Assembly: GCF_904849725.1 (NCBI RefSeq)
Contig: NC_058522.1
Span: forward strand, 232,041,084-232,105,083
Direction: 5' to 3'
Origin: Hordeum vulgare subsp. vulgare
Taxonomy: Eukaryota; Streptophyta; Magnoliopsida; Poales; Poaceae
Length of the DNA: 64,000 bases
Below are positions 35,220 through 47,759 of this stretch, piece by piece. Numbering within the stretch: the stretch's first letter is position 1; every line of letters starts with the position of its first letter. A program made the position numbers and the translations under genes. The notes beneath the pieces were generated by a model. The model had not been told where the DNA came from. It made no database searches and saw only the letters and a list, made by a program, of their open reading frames with translations.

Positions 35220-35971
35220 TCCGTTTCAGGCTTAGGTCCAGCTTTGGGTTTCTTCGTCGGATTGGCAATAGGCTTGCCGCTCTTCTTTGAATTACCCTTC
35301 TTGCCTTTGCCGTTTCTCTTGAAACTAGTGGTCTTATTCACCATCAACACTTGATGCTCTTTACGGAGTTCAGACTCTGCGACTTTCAGCATCGCAAACA
35401 ACTCGCCGGGAGACTTGTTCATCCCTTGCATGTTGTAGTTCAACACAAAGCCTTTTTAGCTTGGCGGCAGTGATTGAAGGATTCTGTCAGTGATAGCCTC
35501 TTGCGGGAGTTCAATCCCCAGCTCAGCTAGACGGTTTGAGTACCCAGACATTTTGAGCACATGTTCACTGACAGACGAGTTCTCCTCCATCTTGCAAGCA
35601 TAGAATTTATCGGAGGTCTCATACCTCTCGATCCGGGCGTTCTTCTGAAAGATAAACTTCAACTCCTGGAACATCTCAAATGTTCCATGACGCTCAAAGC
35701 GACGTTGAAGTACCGGTTCTAAGCCATACAAGACTGCACATTGAACTATTGAGTAGTCCTCCTTACGTGCTAACCAAGCGTTCTTAACATCCTGATCAGC
35801 CGTAGCGGGTGGTTCATCTCCTAGCGCAGCATTAAGGACATAATCCTTCTTCCCAGCTTGTAAGATTAGCTTAAGATTACGAGCCCAGTCTACAAAGTTG
35901 CTTCCATCATCTTTCGACTTAGCTTTCTCTAGGAACGTATTAAAATTCAGGATGACTGTAGCGTGAGCCAT
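35099..35971 (-). pseudogene. gag: Copia gag (Angela-type)
   Basis: It starts at ATG 35971 (MAHATVILNFNTF). The capsid region is intact up to a premature TAA at 35458-35456, where the family has a tyrosine codon. The same frame continues with the basic linker and one canonical zinc knuckle, CYYCKGMGHWKRNC. A missing base in a C run near 35175 then throws protease out of frame, leaving a spurious tail to 35099. Confidence 0.9.
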
Positions 35972-37211
35972 GATCTACAACACAAATATATTCAAAGTGG
36001 ACTTAGACTATGTTCAAGATAATTAGATTTAACTTAATCAAATTATTCGCTAAACTCCCACTCAAAAAGTACATCTCTCTAGTCATTTGAGTGGTTCATG
36101 ATCCACTTACACTAGCTCAAGTCCGATCATCACATGAGTTGAGTATAGTTTCAGTGGTAAGCATCCCTATGCTAATCATATCATCTATATGATTCATGAT
36201 CGACCTTTCGGTCTCATGTGTTCCTAGGCCATGTCTGCACATGCTAGGCTCGTCAAGCTTAACCCGAGTGTTCCGCGTGCGCAACTGTTTTGCACCCGTT
36301 GTATGTGAACGTTGAGTCTATCACACCCGATCATCACGTGGTGTCTCGAAACGACGAACTGTAGCAACGGTGCACAGTCGGGGAGAACACAATTTCGTCT
36401 TGAAATTTTAGTGAGAGATCACCTCATAATGCTACCGTCGTTCTAAGCAAAATAAGGTGCATAAAAGGATTAACATCACATGCAATTCATAAGTGACATG
36501 ATATGGCCATCATCACGTGCTTCTTGATCTCCATCACCAAAGCACCGGCACGATCTTCTTGTCACCGGCGCCACACCACGATCTCCATCAACGTGTTGCC
36601 ATCGGGGTTGTCGTGCTACTCATGCTATTACTACTAAAGCTACATCCTAGCAAAATAGTAAACGCATCTGCAAGCACAAACGTTAGTATAAAGACAACCC
36701 TATGGCTCATGCCGGTTGCCGTACCATCGACGTGCAAGTCGATATTTTCTATTACAACATGATCATCTCATACATCCAATATATCACATCACATCGTTGG
36801 CCATATCACATCACAAGCATACCCTGCAAAAACAAGTTAGACGTCCTCTAATTTTGTTGTTGCATGTTTTACGTGGTGACCATGGGTATCTAGTAGGATC
36901 GCATCTTACTTACGCAAACACCACAATGGAGATATATGAGTTGCTATTTAACCTCATCCAAGGACCTCCTCGGTCAAATCCGATTCAACTAAAGTTGGAG
37001 AAACCGACACTTGCCAGTCATCTTTGAGCAACGGGGTTACTCGTAGCGATGAAACCAGTCTCTCGTAAGCGTACGAGTAATGTCGGTCCAAGCCGCTTCA
37101 ATCCAACAATACCACCGAATCAACAAAAGACTAAGGAGGGAAGCAAAACGCACATCACCGCCCACAAAACTTTTGTGTTCTACTCGAGAAGACATCTACG
37201 CATGAACCTAG
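35972..37211 (-). other. Angela-type untranslated leader
   Basis: About 1.24 kb between the primer-binding site and gag on the minus strand, equal in length to the leader of element F and similar in sequence. No ORF was found. Confidence 0.7.
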
Positions 37212-37224
37212 CTCATGATGCCAC
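37212..37224 (-). other. Angela-type primer-binding site
   Basis: On the minus strand GTGGCATCATGAG lies directly after the 5' LTR, a drifted initiator-tRNA site shared with element F. Confidence 0.75.
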
Positions 37225-39030
37225 TGTTGGGGAACGTCGCATGGGAAACAAAAAATTTCCTACGCGCACGAAGACCTATGATGGTGATGTCCATCTACGA
37301 GAGGGAATGTGTGATCTACGTACCCTTGTAGACAGTACAGCAGAAGCGTTAGTGAACGCGGTTGATGTAGTGGAACGTCCTCACGTCCCTCGATCCGCCC
37401 CGCGAACAATCCCGCGATCAGTCCCACGATCTAATACCGAACGGACGGCACCTCCGCGTTCAGCACGCGTATAGCTCGACGATGATCTCGGCCTTCTTGA
37501 TCCAGCAATAGAGATGGAGAGGTAGAAGAGTTCTCCGGCAGCGTGACGGCGCTCCGGAGGTTGGTGATGACCTTGTCTCAGCAGGGCTCCGCCCGAGCTC
37601 CGCAGAAACGCGATCTAGAGGAAAAACCGTGGAGGTATGTGGTCGGGCTGCTGTGGAAAAGTCGTCTCAAATCAGCCCTAAAACCTCCGTATATATAGGT
37701 GGGAGGGAGGGGACCTTGCCTTGGGGTCGGCCGAGTCCAAGGGGGAAGGCTCCCCCCCCAACCGAGTTGGACTTGGTTTGGTGGGTGGGAGTCCTTCCTT
37801 CCCTTCCCACCTCCTCTTTTTTTTCCTTTTCTCTTTGATTTTCTTTCCTAGGCGCATAGGGCCCTTTTGGGCTGTCCCACCAGCCCACTAAGGGCTGGTG
37901 TGCCACCCTCAAGGCCTATGGGCTTCCCCGGGGTGGGTTGCCCCCCCCCCCCCCGGTGAACTCCCGGAACCCATTCGTCATTCCCAGTACATTCCCGGTA
38001 ACTCCGAAAACCTTCCGGTAATCAAATGAGGTCATCCTATATATCAATCTTCGTTTCCGGACCATTCCGGAAACCCTCGTGACGTCCATGATCTCATCCG
38101 GGACTCCGAACAACATTCGGTAACCAACCATATAACTCAAATACGTATAAAACAACGTCGAACCTTAAGTGTGCACACCCTGCGGGTTCGAGAACTATGT
38201 AGACATGACCCGAGAGACTCCTCGGTCAATATCCAATAGCGGGACCTAGATGCCCATATTGGATCCTACATATTCTACGAAGATCTTATCACTTGAACCT
38301 CAGTGCCAAGGATTCATATAATCCCGTATGTCATTCCCTTTGTCCTTCAGTATGTTACTTGCCCGAGATTCGATCGTCAGTATCTGCATACCTATTTCAA
38401 TCTCGTTTACTGGCAAGTCTCTTTACTCGTTCCGTAATACAAGATCCCGCAACTTACACTAAGTCACATTGCTTGCAAGGCTTGTGTGTGATGTTGTATT
38501 ACCGAGTGGGCCCCGAGATACCTCTCCGTCACACGGAGTGACAAATCCCAGTCTTGATCCATACTAACTCAACTAACACCTTCGGAGATACCTGTAGAGC
38601 ATCTTTATAGTCACCCAGTTACGTTGCGACGTTTGATACACACAAAGCATTCCTCCGGTGTCAGTGAGTTATATGATCTCATGGTCATAGGAATAAATAC
38701 TTGACACGCGGAAAAACAGTAGCAACAAAATGACACGATCAACATGCTACGTCTATTAGTTTGGGTCTAGTCCATCACGTGATTCTCCTAATGATGTGAT
38801 CCAGTTATCAAGCAACAACACCTTGTTCATAATCAGAAGACACTGACTATCTTTGATCAACTGGCTAGCCAACTAGAGGCTTGCTAGGGACGGTATTTTG
38901 TCTATGTATCCACACATGTAAATGAGTCTTCATTCAATACAATTATAGCATGGATAATAAATGATTGTCTTGATACAGGAATTATAATAATAACTATATT
39001 TATTATTGCCTCGAGGGCATAATTCCAACA
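37225..39030 (-). repeat. Angela-type 5' LTR (1806 bp)
   Basis: Partner of 30116-31940. It is 19 bp shorter, mainly from loss of a segment between short direct repeats near 37724. It is followed on the plus strand by the TGTCT duplication and then the rest of element F pol. Confidence 0.95.
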
Positions 39031-39035
39031 TGTCT

Positions 39036-40638
39036 TATCAATCATGTTGTTAGATAATGATGAACCTATGAGCTATGGAGAAGCAATGGTGGGCCTGGAT
39101 TCCAACAAATGGTTAGAGGCCGTGAAATATGAGATAGGGTCCATGTATGAAAACAAAGTATGGACTTTGGAAGTTTTAACTAAAGGGTGAAAGGCTATTC
39201 AGAATAAATGGATCTTTAAGAAGAATACGGACGCGGACGGTAATGTCACCGTCTATAAAGCTCGACTTGTGGCAAAGGGTTTTTCACAAGTTCAAGGAGT
39301 TGACGACGATGAGACTTTCTCACATGTAATGATGCTTAAGTCCGTCAGAATCATGTTATCAATAGCTGCATTTTCTTATTACGAAATTTGGTAGATGGAT
39401 GTCAAAACAGTGTTCATTAAAGGTTTCCTTAAGGAAGAGGGTTATATGATGCAACCGGAAGGTTTTGTCAATCCAGAGAATGCTGACAAAGTATGCAAAC
39501 TCCAACGATCCATTTATGGCCTGGTGCAAGCATCTCGGAGTTGGAATCAGCGCTTTGATGAGGTGATCAAGGCGTTTCGGTTTATACAAGTTTATGGAGA
39601 AGCTTCTACTCACAAGAAAGTGGGTGGGAGCTCTATAGCATTTCTAACATTATATGTGGATGACATATTTCTGATTGGAAATGATATAGATCTTTTCGAA
39701 AGCGTAAAGGATTATTTGAACAAAAGTTTTTCATTGAAGGACCTGGGAAAAGCTGCTTACATATTGGGCATCAAGATTTATAGAGATAGATCAAGACGCT
39801 TGATAGGACTTTCACAGAGCACATACCTTGATAAAGTTTTGAAGAAGTTCAAAATGGAACAATCAAAGAAAGGGTTCTTGACTATGTTACAAGGTATAAA
39901 GTTGAGTAAGACTCAATGCCGAGTGATTCTAGAAGATAGAGAAAAGATGAGTGTGGTCCCCTATGCTTCAGCCATAGGCTCTATCATGTATGTAATGCTG
40001 TGCACAAGACTTGATGTCAGCCTTCCCATAAGTATGGCGGGAAGGTTTAAAAGTAATCCAGGAATGGAGCACTGGACAGCGGTCAAGAATATTCTAAAGT
40101 ACTTGAAAAGGACTAAGGAAATGTTTCTCATGTATGGAGGTGACAAAGAGCTTGTCGTAAAGGGTTACGTCAATGCAAGGTTTGACACTGATCCGTATGA
40201 CTCTAAGTCACAAACCAGATACGTATTTATTCTCAATGGGGGTGCGGTAAGCTGGTGCAGTTCCAAGCAGAGTGTGGTAGCTGATTCTACATGCGAAGTA
40301 GAGTACATAGCTGCCTCAAGGCGGCTAAAGAACGTGTCTCGATGAAGTAGTTCATGACGGATCTTGGAGATGTGCCGAGTGCACTAGATCCAATGACTCT
40401 TTTCTGTGACAACACTGGTGCCATTGCTCTAGCCAAGGAACCAAGGTTTCACAAGAAGACCAGACACATAAAGCGACGCATCAATTCCATCCGCGGTTAC
40501 ATGAAGGAGGAGTACGTAAATATTTGCAAAGTGCACACAGATCCGAATGTTGCAAACCCGTTGACTAAGCCTCTTCCACGAGCAAAACATGATCAACACC
40601 AGAACTGTATGGGTGTTAGATTCGTTACATTGTAAATC
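39036..40638 (+). pseudogene. pol: Copia reverse transcriptase and RNase H (element F)
   Basis: It resumes the pol gene cut at 30115. The frame shows NKWIFKKN, YKARLVAKGF, MDVKTVF, QPEGF and IYGLVQASRSWN. The catalytic YVDD at 39653-39664 is intact. RNase H follows (SKQSVVADSTC, FCDNTGAIALA) and the tail PLTKPLPRAKHD. Stops lie near 39188 and 39393, and a frame loss near 40320-40345 splits RNase H. The opposite-strand relative has the reverse pattern, with a better frame but a damaged catalytic box. Confidence 0.88.
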
Positions 40639-40672
40639 ACATAGTGATGTGAGCTAGATTATTAACTCTAGT

Positions 40673-40685
40673 GCAAGTGGGAGAC
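40673..40685 (+). other. Element F polypurine tract
   Basis: GCAAGTGGGAGAC directly before the 3' LTR, identical to the Angela-type tract. Confidence 0.85.
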
Positions 40686-42469
40686 TTTTGGAAATATGCC
40701 CTAGAGGAAATAATAAAATAGTTATTATTATATTTCCTTGTTCAAGATAACCGTTTATTATCCATGCTAGAATTGTATTGAATGGAAACTCACATACATG
40801 TGTGGGTACATAGACAACACATTGTCCCTACTAAGCCTCTAGTTGAGTAGCTCGTTGATCAAAGATGGTTAAGGTTTCCTAGCCATAGACAAGTGTTGTC
40901 ACTTGATAATGGGATCACATCATTAGGAGAATGATGTGATGGACAAGACCCAAACTATGATCGTAGTATGTGATCGTGTCGTTTTAATGCTACTGTTTTT
41001 CTGCATGTTAAGTATATGTTCCTATGACCATGAGATCATGTAACTCACTGACACCGGAAGAACACCGTGTGTGTATCAAATGTCGCAACGTAACTAGGTG
41101 ACGATAAAGTTGAACTACAGGTATCTCCGAAGGTGTCTGTTGAGTTAGCATGGATAAAGACTGGGATTTGTCACTCCGTATGACACGGAGGTATCTCGGG
41201 GCCCACTCGGTAATACAACATCAAAATAGGCCTTGCAAGCAATGTGACTAAAGAGTTAGCCACGGGATTTTGTATCACGGAACGAGTAAAGAGACTTGCC
41301 AGTAACGAGATTCAAATAGGTATAGAGATACTAACGATCGAATCTCGGGCAAATAACATACCGAAGGACAAAGAGAATGTTATACGGGATTAACTGAATC
41401 CTTGACATAGAGGTTCAACCGATAAAGATATTTGTAGAATATGTGGGAACCAATATGGACATCCAAGTCCCGCAATTGGTTATTGACCGGAGAGTGTCTC
41501 GGTCATGTCTACATAGTTCTCGAACCCGCGGGGTCTGCACACTTAAGATTCAGTGACGTTTTGGTACAGTTGAATTATATGTTGGTAACCAAATGATGTT
41601 CGGAGTCCCGGATGAGATTCCAGACATCACGAGGAGTTCCGGAATGGTCCATAGACGAACATTGATATATAGGAAAGGTGCATTTGGGTTCCAGAAAGTT
41701 TTCGGGCATTACCGGTAAATTATCAGGAGTAACGAATGGGTTTCGGGGTTCCACTAGGAGGGGCCACCCACCCAGAATGGGACAAAACAGGACCAAGCGT
41801 GGCGCACTAGCCCCTCGTGGGCTTGACGGCCAGCCCAAGTGGGCCTATTTTTGCCGAATTGCAAAAGAGAGAGAGGTGGGGCAAACCTACTAGGGGTAGG
41901 AGGACTCCTCCACTAAACCGAATTGGAAGAGGACTCCTCCCTCCCTTGGTGCGCCGACCGAACCCCTAGGGTATTCCTTAGGGCACCACCCCTCCCTTCC
42001 TCCTATATATAGTCGAGGGTATAGAGGCTAGCCGCACCTCAAGCCACGGCGCATCCCCTCTCCCTCCACCACTTCGTGACACCCTGTAGGTTATTCCGGT
42101 AGTGCACGGCGAAGCCCTTCCGAGGTAGCTCCACCATCATCATTGTCACACCGTTGTGCTCTAGAGAGTTCAGCTACCTCTTCGTCTCTCTTGCTTGATC
42201 AAGAAGGCGGAGATCGTCATCGAGCTGTATGTGTGTCGAACGTGGAGGTGTCGTCCATTCGGCACTAGATCGTAATTGGATCGTGGGACGACTTGCGATT
42301 TGGATCTCGAAGATGCTCGACTACATCAATCGTGTTTCTTAACGCTTCCCGCTTAGAAATCTACAAGGGTATGTGGATATGATCTCTCCTCTCATAGATG
42401 GTTATCACCATGGATAGATCTTATGTGTGCGTAGGAAATTTTTTGTTTCCCATGCAACGTTCACCATCA
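40686..42469 (+). repeat. Element F 3' LTR (1784 bp)
   Basis: It begins TTTTGGAAATATGCC, where the family start is TGTTGG, so the terminal TG has decayed. It ends TTCACCATCA like the 5' LTR. A TATA box (TATATATA) lies at about 42005-42012. Confidence 0.9.
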
Positions 42470-43223
42470 ATAATGATAATGAACAATGAGAGCACGTGCT
42501 GAAAATTTATGGATGATGGTGTAAGACAATGGAAGGGATGATGATGCAGCGGTGGCATGACTAATATGAATAGAACTCGAATCTCTAAAGGAACTAGACA
42601 CTAAGACCAGCAAATTGACACGACGATGCAACCGATAATTCTACTATGCAAGCACTAAAAGAAAATTGCAAAGGCTCAGACTGGCTTGGACAAAGGATGA
42701 ATAGATCTAACTCTTTTTTGTGGATTTTTCTTGAACAATAGGGAATAAAAATAAATCTAATCTAGGGATAACTGGAAATTCTAACCGAGCAACCTGAAAT
42801 CTGATACCACTTGATAGACGCAAAGTTCTCCCTACCTTTCGATGAGATGGTGGCTATCATTTTTGATGGAGTGGACTTTGACGATCCAACTACGAAAGTG
42901 TGAGGATGTCATGCCTTAACAATCGCTAAACCCACTCCGAGAGATTATTGACCGCGCCGGTGCACGATCAACCTGACCAGAAGGGTCTGTTTCCTCCACG
43001 CAAACGAAGAACAAGCAAGAAACTGAAATTGCAAGCTCGATATTGTGAATATAACAGGAAAGCTTTATTGTTGAAAGTGGGGTCCTGTGACGTCTTGGTC
43101 TGGTTGTAGAACACAAAATAAGAACACAAAGTTCCACCTATGGCGAACTTGTAATCTAAACAAAAGCCAAGCAAAGCTTGTATGATATCTTATTATTGCT
43201 TGCTACCTGGTTGTGTATTGCCA
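42470..43223 (-). mobile_element. Remnant G: possible LTR-retrotransposon end, minus strand
   Basis: Read on the minus strand, GCGTCTATCA at 42812-42821 is followed by AAGTGGTATCAG at 42801-42812, which is an LTR end plus initiator-tRNA primer-binding site. A short LTR of roughly 0.4 kb would therefore occupy about 42812-43223, and 42470-42811 would be its leader. Element F cuts the rest. The outer LTR boundary near 43223 is a guess from a possible TG start. No coding sequence was found. Confidence 0.4.
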
Positions 43224-43396
43224 TGAGTAAATGAGATATTTAATTGTTATCATGGATGTGGTTAATTATGATTTATGCTAAAAACTTGAACACTAACTAA
43301 GCATGTGTATAACAACAAGAGAAATGACTTTGCAAAATTTTTGTTTATCACTTTCAGTTCACCAACGGAATTGCTTGAGGACAAGCAATGAGGAGT
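43224..43396 (+). other. 3' end of an Athila-type internal domain before the C LTR
   Basis: The stretch TTTCAGTTCACC ... TTGCTTGAGGACAAGCAA just before the LTR matches the last 60 bp before B's 3' LTR (TTTCAGTTTGTC ... GTGCTTGAGGACAAGCAA). The usual GGGGGAGT purine tract is reduced to GAGGAGT. Confidence 0.7.
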
Positions 43397-44801
43397 TGAT
43401 ACATCTCCAACGTATCTACTTTTCCAAATACTTTTAATCTAGTTTTGACCTCTAATTTGCATGGTTTGAATGAAACTAACCCGCACAATCACTTTTTTAG
43501 CAGAACTACCTTGGTGTTATTTTTGTCCAGAAATAAAAGTTCTCGAAATTGGACGAAACTTTTTGTGAATTATTTCTTGTATTTATGATGAATTATGGAT
43601 CAAAGATCTCTCGGAGGGAAGTTGCTAGGGGGGCACAAGCCAACAAGGCGCCCCCCGAGGCCGCGTCATGATGGCTTGTGGGGCCCACGTGGCTCCTCCA
43701 ACCCTAATTCAAGTCTTATAAATCACATCTTTGGAGAAAATCAAAGAGAAGTTTTCATTGCATTTTACGAGACGGGGCCACCGCCACCTCCTGTTCTTCC
43801 TCTGAAGGGCTGATGTGGAGTCCGTTTGGGGCTCCGGAGAGGGGGTTCATCGTCGTCGTCATCACCAACCCTTCTCCATCAAGACCACCATGATGCTCAC
43901 CACTGGGAGTGAGTAATTCCTTTGTTGGATTGCTATACGATGGTGGGAGTGGATGAGATTGACCATGTAATCAAGTTAAGTTTGATAGGGCTTGATCCCT
44001 AGTATCCATTATGTTCTGAGATTGATGTTGCTATGACTTTGCGATGCCTATTGCTTGTCACTAGGGCCCGAGTGCCATGATTTAAGATATGAACATATTA
44101 TGTTTTCATGAATATAAGATTGATTTGGATCCTATCTTGCAAGTTTTATGCACCTATTACGTGTCCTGATCCGCATACCCCAAGGTGACAATAATTGGAA
44201 TTCTTTCCGGTGATTGTCGTAGTTTGAGGAGGTCATGTATTCGCCATGTGTTAATGCTTTGTTGTGGTTCTCTATTAAAAGGAGACCTTAATATCCATTA
44301 ATTTACAATAGGACCGCGCTGCCACGGGAGGGTAGGACAAAAGATTTCATGCAAGTTCTTACCGCAAGCACGTATGACTATATACGAAATACATGCCTAC
44401 ATTATATTGATGAATTGGAGCTAGTTCTTTGTCGCCCTAGTGTGTAACTGCTACATGATCAATGTCATCTAAATCATTATCCATCACTGATCCACATGCC
44501 TACGCTTTACATATACTGAATCTTGTTGAGTTACTATTGTTGTTGCTACTGTAACACCTTCTACTCAATTGATACGAATACTACTGTTACCAAAATTGCT
44601 GGTATCACTCTTACTGTTACTACTTTCATTTGTTGTGCTACTAAATCCTTGTTGCACAGAGATATCATAGGTGTGGTTGAATTGACAACACAACTTTCAA
44701 GGCCAAAAAAATTCTTTGGCTCCCGTCGTGTCGAACCAATAAATTCGGGTGAAATACTACCCGTCAAGACTATCGTGATCCCCTATTCTTGTGGGTTATA
44801 A
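43397..44801 (+). repeat. Element C LTR
   Basis: It starts TGATACATCTCC and parallels B's LTR block by block, including the GC-rich inverted repeat at 43632-43690. The end is near GGTTATA at 44801, where TCA has decayed. Length is about 1.4 kb. Confidence 0.82.
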
Positions 44802-44812
44802 AGACCTTTTTT

Positions 44813-44830
44813 CGGCACCGTTGCTGGGGA
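44813..44830 (+). other. Element C primer-binding site, degenerate
   Basis: CGGCACCGTTGCTGGGGA differs at three positions from the tRNA-Asp-type site in element B. Confidence 0.7.
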
Positions 44831-44864
44831 CTGTATCTTTATTTATGGATATTCAATTGCCACT

Positions 44865-46478
44865 ATGAAGAATCTGAAAGATAATCTAACTAAGGTCGTC
44901 CCCTCTCGTACGAGATGAGGTAAGGAACTGCCATCTAGCTGTGCTTTTGACTCACCTACTGTTTTGAATCAGCTTTTTACACCACCACATGTTGCTCGTC
45001 CTGATATGTCACATGAACTTGATGATGCCACTTCTGAAATTAATCATAATACTATTGCTACACATGTTGAAACTGAAACTATGCCACTAAGTGAATTACT
45101 TGATGCTCATATTGCTAGAGCTAGCAAACTTGAAAATGCTCAAACTGCTGAAGACTTTGAATCACATTTTACACCTCGTCCTCCTAACATATATGAATTT
45201 CCTTATGTACGTGAAGGTTAAGTTATGGATGGTGAGGTAGCTAGGGATTTTCTTGCTTGTGAAAATGGAGATGACGTGAAGAGATTACTATGCAAACTAA
45301 AAGATAAAAATATGATGGAGAAAATGAAACATGATCCTAAATTTGCTACTTCTCCTATATTTTTCACTGATAAGGACTATGAAGTCTCTATACACCCTGA
45401 ACCGATTCCTGTAGTGAGTCTGATCGTTTCCATGGTTATGAAACTAAAATGGTGGTCGAAACCTTATGAAACTAAATGATATTGCTGCCTTGTTTACGAA
45501 TGATGAAAAGATACGCTACTATTATATCCTTAAGCTTTTTCCTTTCTTGATGAAAGGCGAGGCAAAGGAATGGTTCCTTTCTCTTGCTCCGGGTTGTATG
45601 CTTAGTCCCTGGGGTATGCTTTATTAATTTTCTAAAAAAAATCCTGCTCATAAGAAACAAGCTGCTTTACAAGTAATATTTAATTTTGTGCAAATTAAAG
45701 AAGAGAATCTCCCTCAAGCTTGGGGAGGCTTCTCCTCTTACTTAGAGCTTTGCTTGATCGTCCTCTTAAGAAGAATGAAATTCTTGATATCTTTTATAAT
45801 GGACTAACAGATGCTTCTTGGGATTTCCTAGATAGTTGTGTTGGTTGTGTTTTCAAGAAAAGAACCGTTGTACAAGCAAAAGAGTTATTAAATAATATAT
45901 TGCAAAATGTTGATGATTGGACACTCCCTGAACCGCCACCGGAACATATTCAAAAAAAGAGAGGTATTATATTCCTCAACCCTGAAGATATGCAAGAAGC
46001 AAAAAGATCTATGAAAGAGAAAGGTGTTAAAATTGAGGATGTCAAGAAATTACCACCGATTGAAGAAATACACGGGCTTGATACTCCAACACATGTAGTA
46101 GAGGTAAACTCTCTATGTTCCTTTAACGAAAATGATACACATTATGCTAATACTCGTGATTAATGCATGGATGAATTTGATAAATACGTTGTTAAGGAAG
46201 AGCATTTCAATAAATATGTTAAGGAACAATTGAAAAATAATGCCATGATAATAGACCGCTTAAGTGACTTGATGTTTAGAATTGCTAATGATGTGAAAGG
46301 TATAGGTAAACATTCCTCTATGGTTCACACCCAACTAGATCAAGTAGCTAAGTCAAAAAATGATTTGCTTGATGAAATGAAAAATCATATTAACGATCAT
46401 GTTGTTAGAGTAGTGACTAGAGGAGGTAGAATGACTCAAGAACCTATTTATCCTCAAGGTCACCCTAAAAGAAATTAA
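44865..46478 (+). pseudogene. gag: Athila-type gag (element C)
   Basis: It is collinear with gag of element B: GKELPSS, then a Thr/Glu-rich N-terminus, DGEVARDFLACENG, KFATSPIF, DKDYEVS, DASWDFLDSC, EIHGLDTPTHVVEVNS, MDEFDKYV and RVVTRGGRMTQEP. It lacks the nine-residue repeats of B. It has stops near 44918, 45222, 45478, 45625 and 46163, and frame changes near 45410 and 45730. It is inactive. Confidence 0.82.
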
Positions 46479-46851
46479 CAAGATTCTGAGAGGATAAATG
46501 ATGATGCACCTAGTCCACCTAATAGAACAAAAAGGAAGATGACTGGACTTTGCATGCTTCTAGTAAGCCTGTTATAGAAAAACCTGTAGAGAATCACAAT
46601 GATGTTTCTATTTCTGATGTTGAGACACGATCCGGTAGTGAACATGCACCTGATGATAATGAAAATTAAGATGAAAGTAATAAGGTGCATGTACATGTAC
46701 GACCGCATAGTAATAAAGAACATGATAATGATGCAGAGATAGAACCTGATGGGGCTCTTCATAACCCACCTCCTAAAATAAACGTTATGATAAGAGAGAC
46801 TTCGTTGCTAGAAAACATGGAAGGGAAAGAGAACCATGGGTTCAAAAACCC
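46479..46851 (+). pseudogene. gag: Degenerate gag C-terminal linker (element C)
   Basis: Acidic, Asn/Asp-rich linker-type codons in broken frames, corresponding to 14440-14790 in element B. It includes a short run of alternating CATGTACATGTACG near 46685. Confidence 0.55.
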
Positions 46852-47621
46852 ATGTCATTCCCTCAAAAGCCTTCTAAAAGTAGGGATAATGAAGATTTTG
46901 AACGCTTTGCTAAAATGATTAGACATGTCTTTTTATGCACTCGCTTGACGGATATATTGAAAATGCGTGTGTATGCTAAGTATATGAAGGATATTATCAC
47001 CAACAAAAGAAATATACCCAAAACTGAAATTGCTACCATGCTTGCTAATTATTCTTTTGATGGTGGGGTACCTAAGAAGTTGGGAGATTCGGGTATACCC
47101 ACAATACCTTGCACTATAAAAACAATTATGTTAAAACTGTATTATGTGATTTAGCAGTCGGTGTTAGTGTTATTCATTTCTCCCTTTATAAAAGACTTGA
47201 ATTGGGTACGCTTACACCCACTTAGATATATGTGCAAATGGCTGATAAATCCACTCCTTTACCTATTGGAATTTGCGAGTACGTTCCCGTTGTGGTTGCA
47301 AATGTTACTATCTTAAGAGACTTTGTTATTCTTGACATGCGTGAGGAAGACAATATGTCGATCATCCATGGTAGACCCTTTCTAAATACTGTAGGGGGTG
47401 TTATTGATTGCAACAAAAGCAAGGTCACTTTGCATGTTCATGGCAAGCAACATATTGTGCATTTTTCGAAGAAGCCAACTTTGGTTAACAATATTGATTT
47501 CATTGTGCCTACTCCCACGGTCATCATTGGAGATTTTACAATACCTCTACCTAATGCCAAGAAAAATAAATACTATAATCTTATTGTTGGGGACATGCAA
47601 ATACCCATTGAGGTAACCTAG
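46852..47621 (+). pseudogene. Athila-type protease region (element C)
   Basis: It begins with DNEDFERFAKM and TNKRNIPKTEIATMLANYSFDG, as in element B. The catalytic loop lies in a frame-broken section (about 47130-47220) and is not readable as one frame. After a stop near 47225 the second half is open, with MADKSTPLPIGICE, IIHGRPFLNTVGG (usual ILGRPFL) and a C-terminal tail ending MQIPIEVT. Element B is better preserved. Confidence 0.78.
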
Positions 47622-47759
47622 TGATATAAAAAATTCTTCGGTTTCATGTTAATCGGAAATGATTATTAATAAGACTTGATCAACCTTATTAATGGATCCA
47701 TTTTGAAAGACACGCGATTGATGAATTGTGTAGTCACAACTTTATGTATCACAAGTTTG

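Larger units (their letters stand above)
30116..39030 (-). mobile_element. Full-length Angela-type Copia element, minus strand
   Basis: It is 8915 bp long. On the plus strand it begins TGTTGGGGAACG at 30116 and ends AATTCCAACA at 39030, flanked by TGTCT at 30111-30115 and 39031-39035. It has two 1.8 kb LTRs, a primer-binding site, gag-pol and a polypurine tract, all reading on the minus strand. It sits inside the pol gene of the related element F, in the opposite direction. Two stops, two frameshifts and a catalytic-site change make it non-autonomous. Confidence 0.95.
24928..42469 (+). mobile_element. BARE/WIS-like Copia element F, split by an Angela-type element
   Basis: This is a plus-strand Copia element with a 5' LTR lacking about the first 230 bp, a primer-binding site, gag, pol and a complete 3' LTR. 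Removing the Angela-type insertion (30116-39030) and its TGTCT duplication leaves about 8.6 kb, consistent with the roughly 8.9 kb of BARE/WIS elements. Gag and pol contain numerous stops and frameshifts. The target duplication cannot be checked because the left end is missing. Confidence 0.88.
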
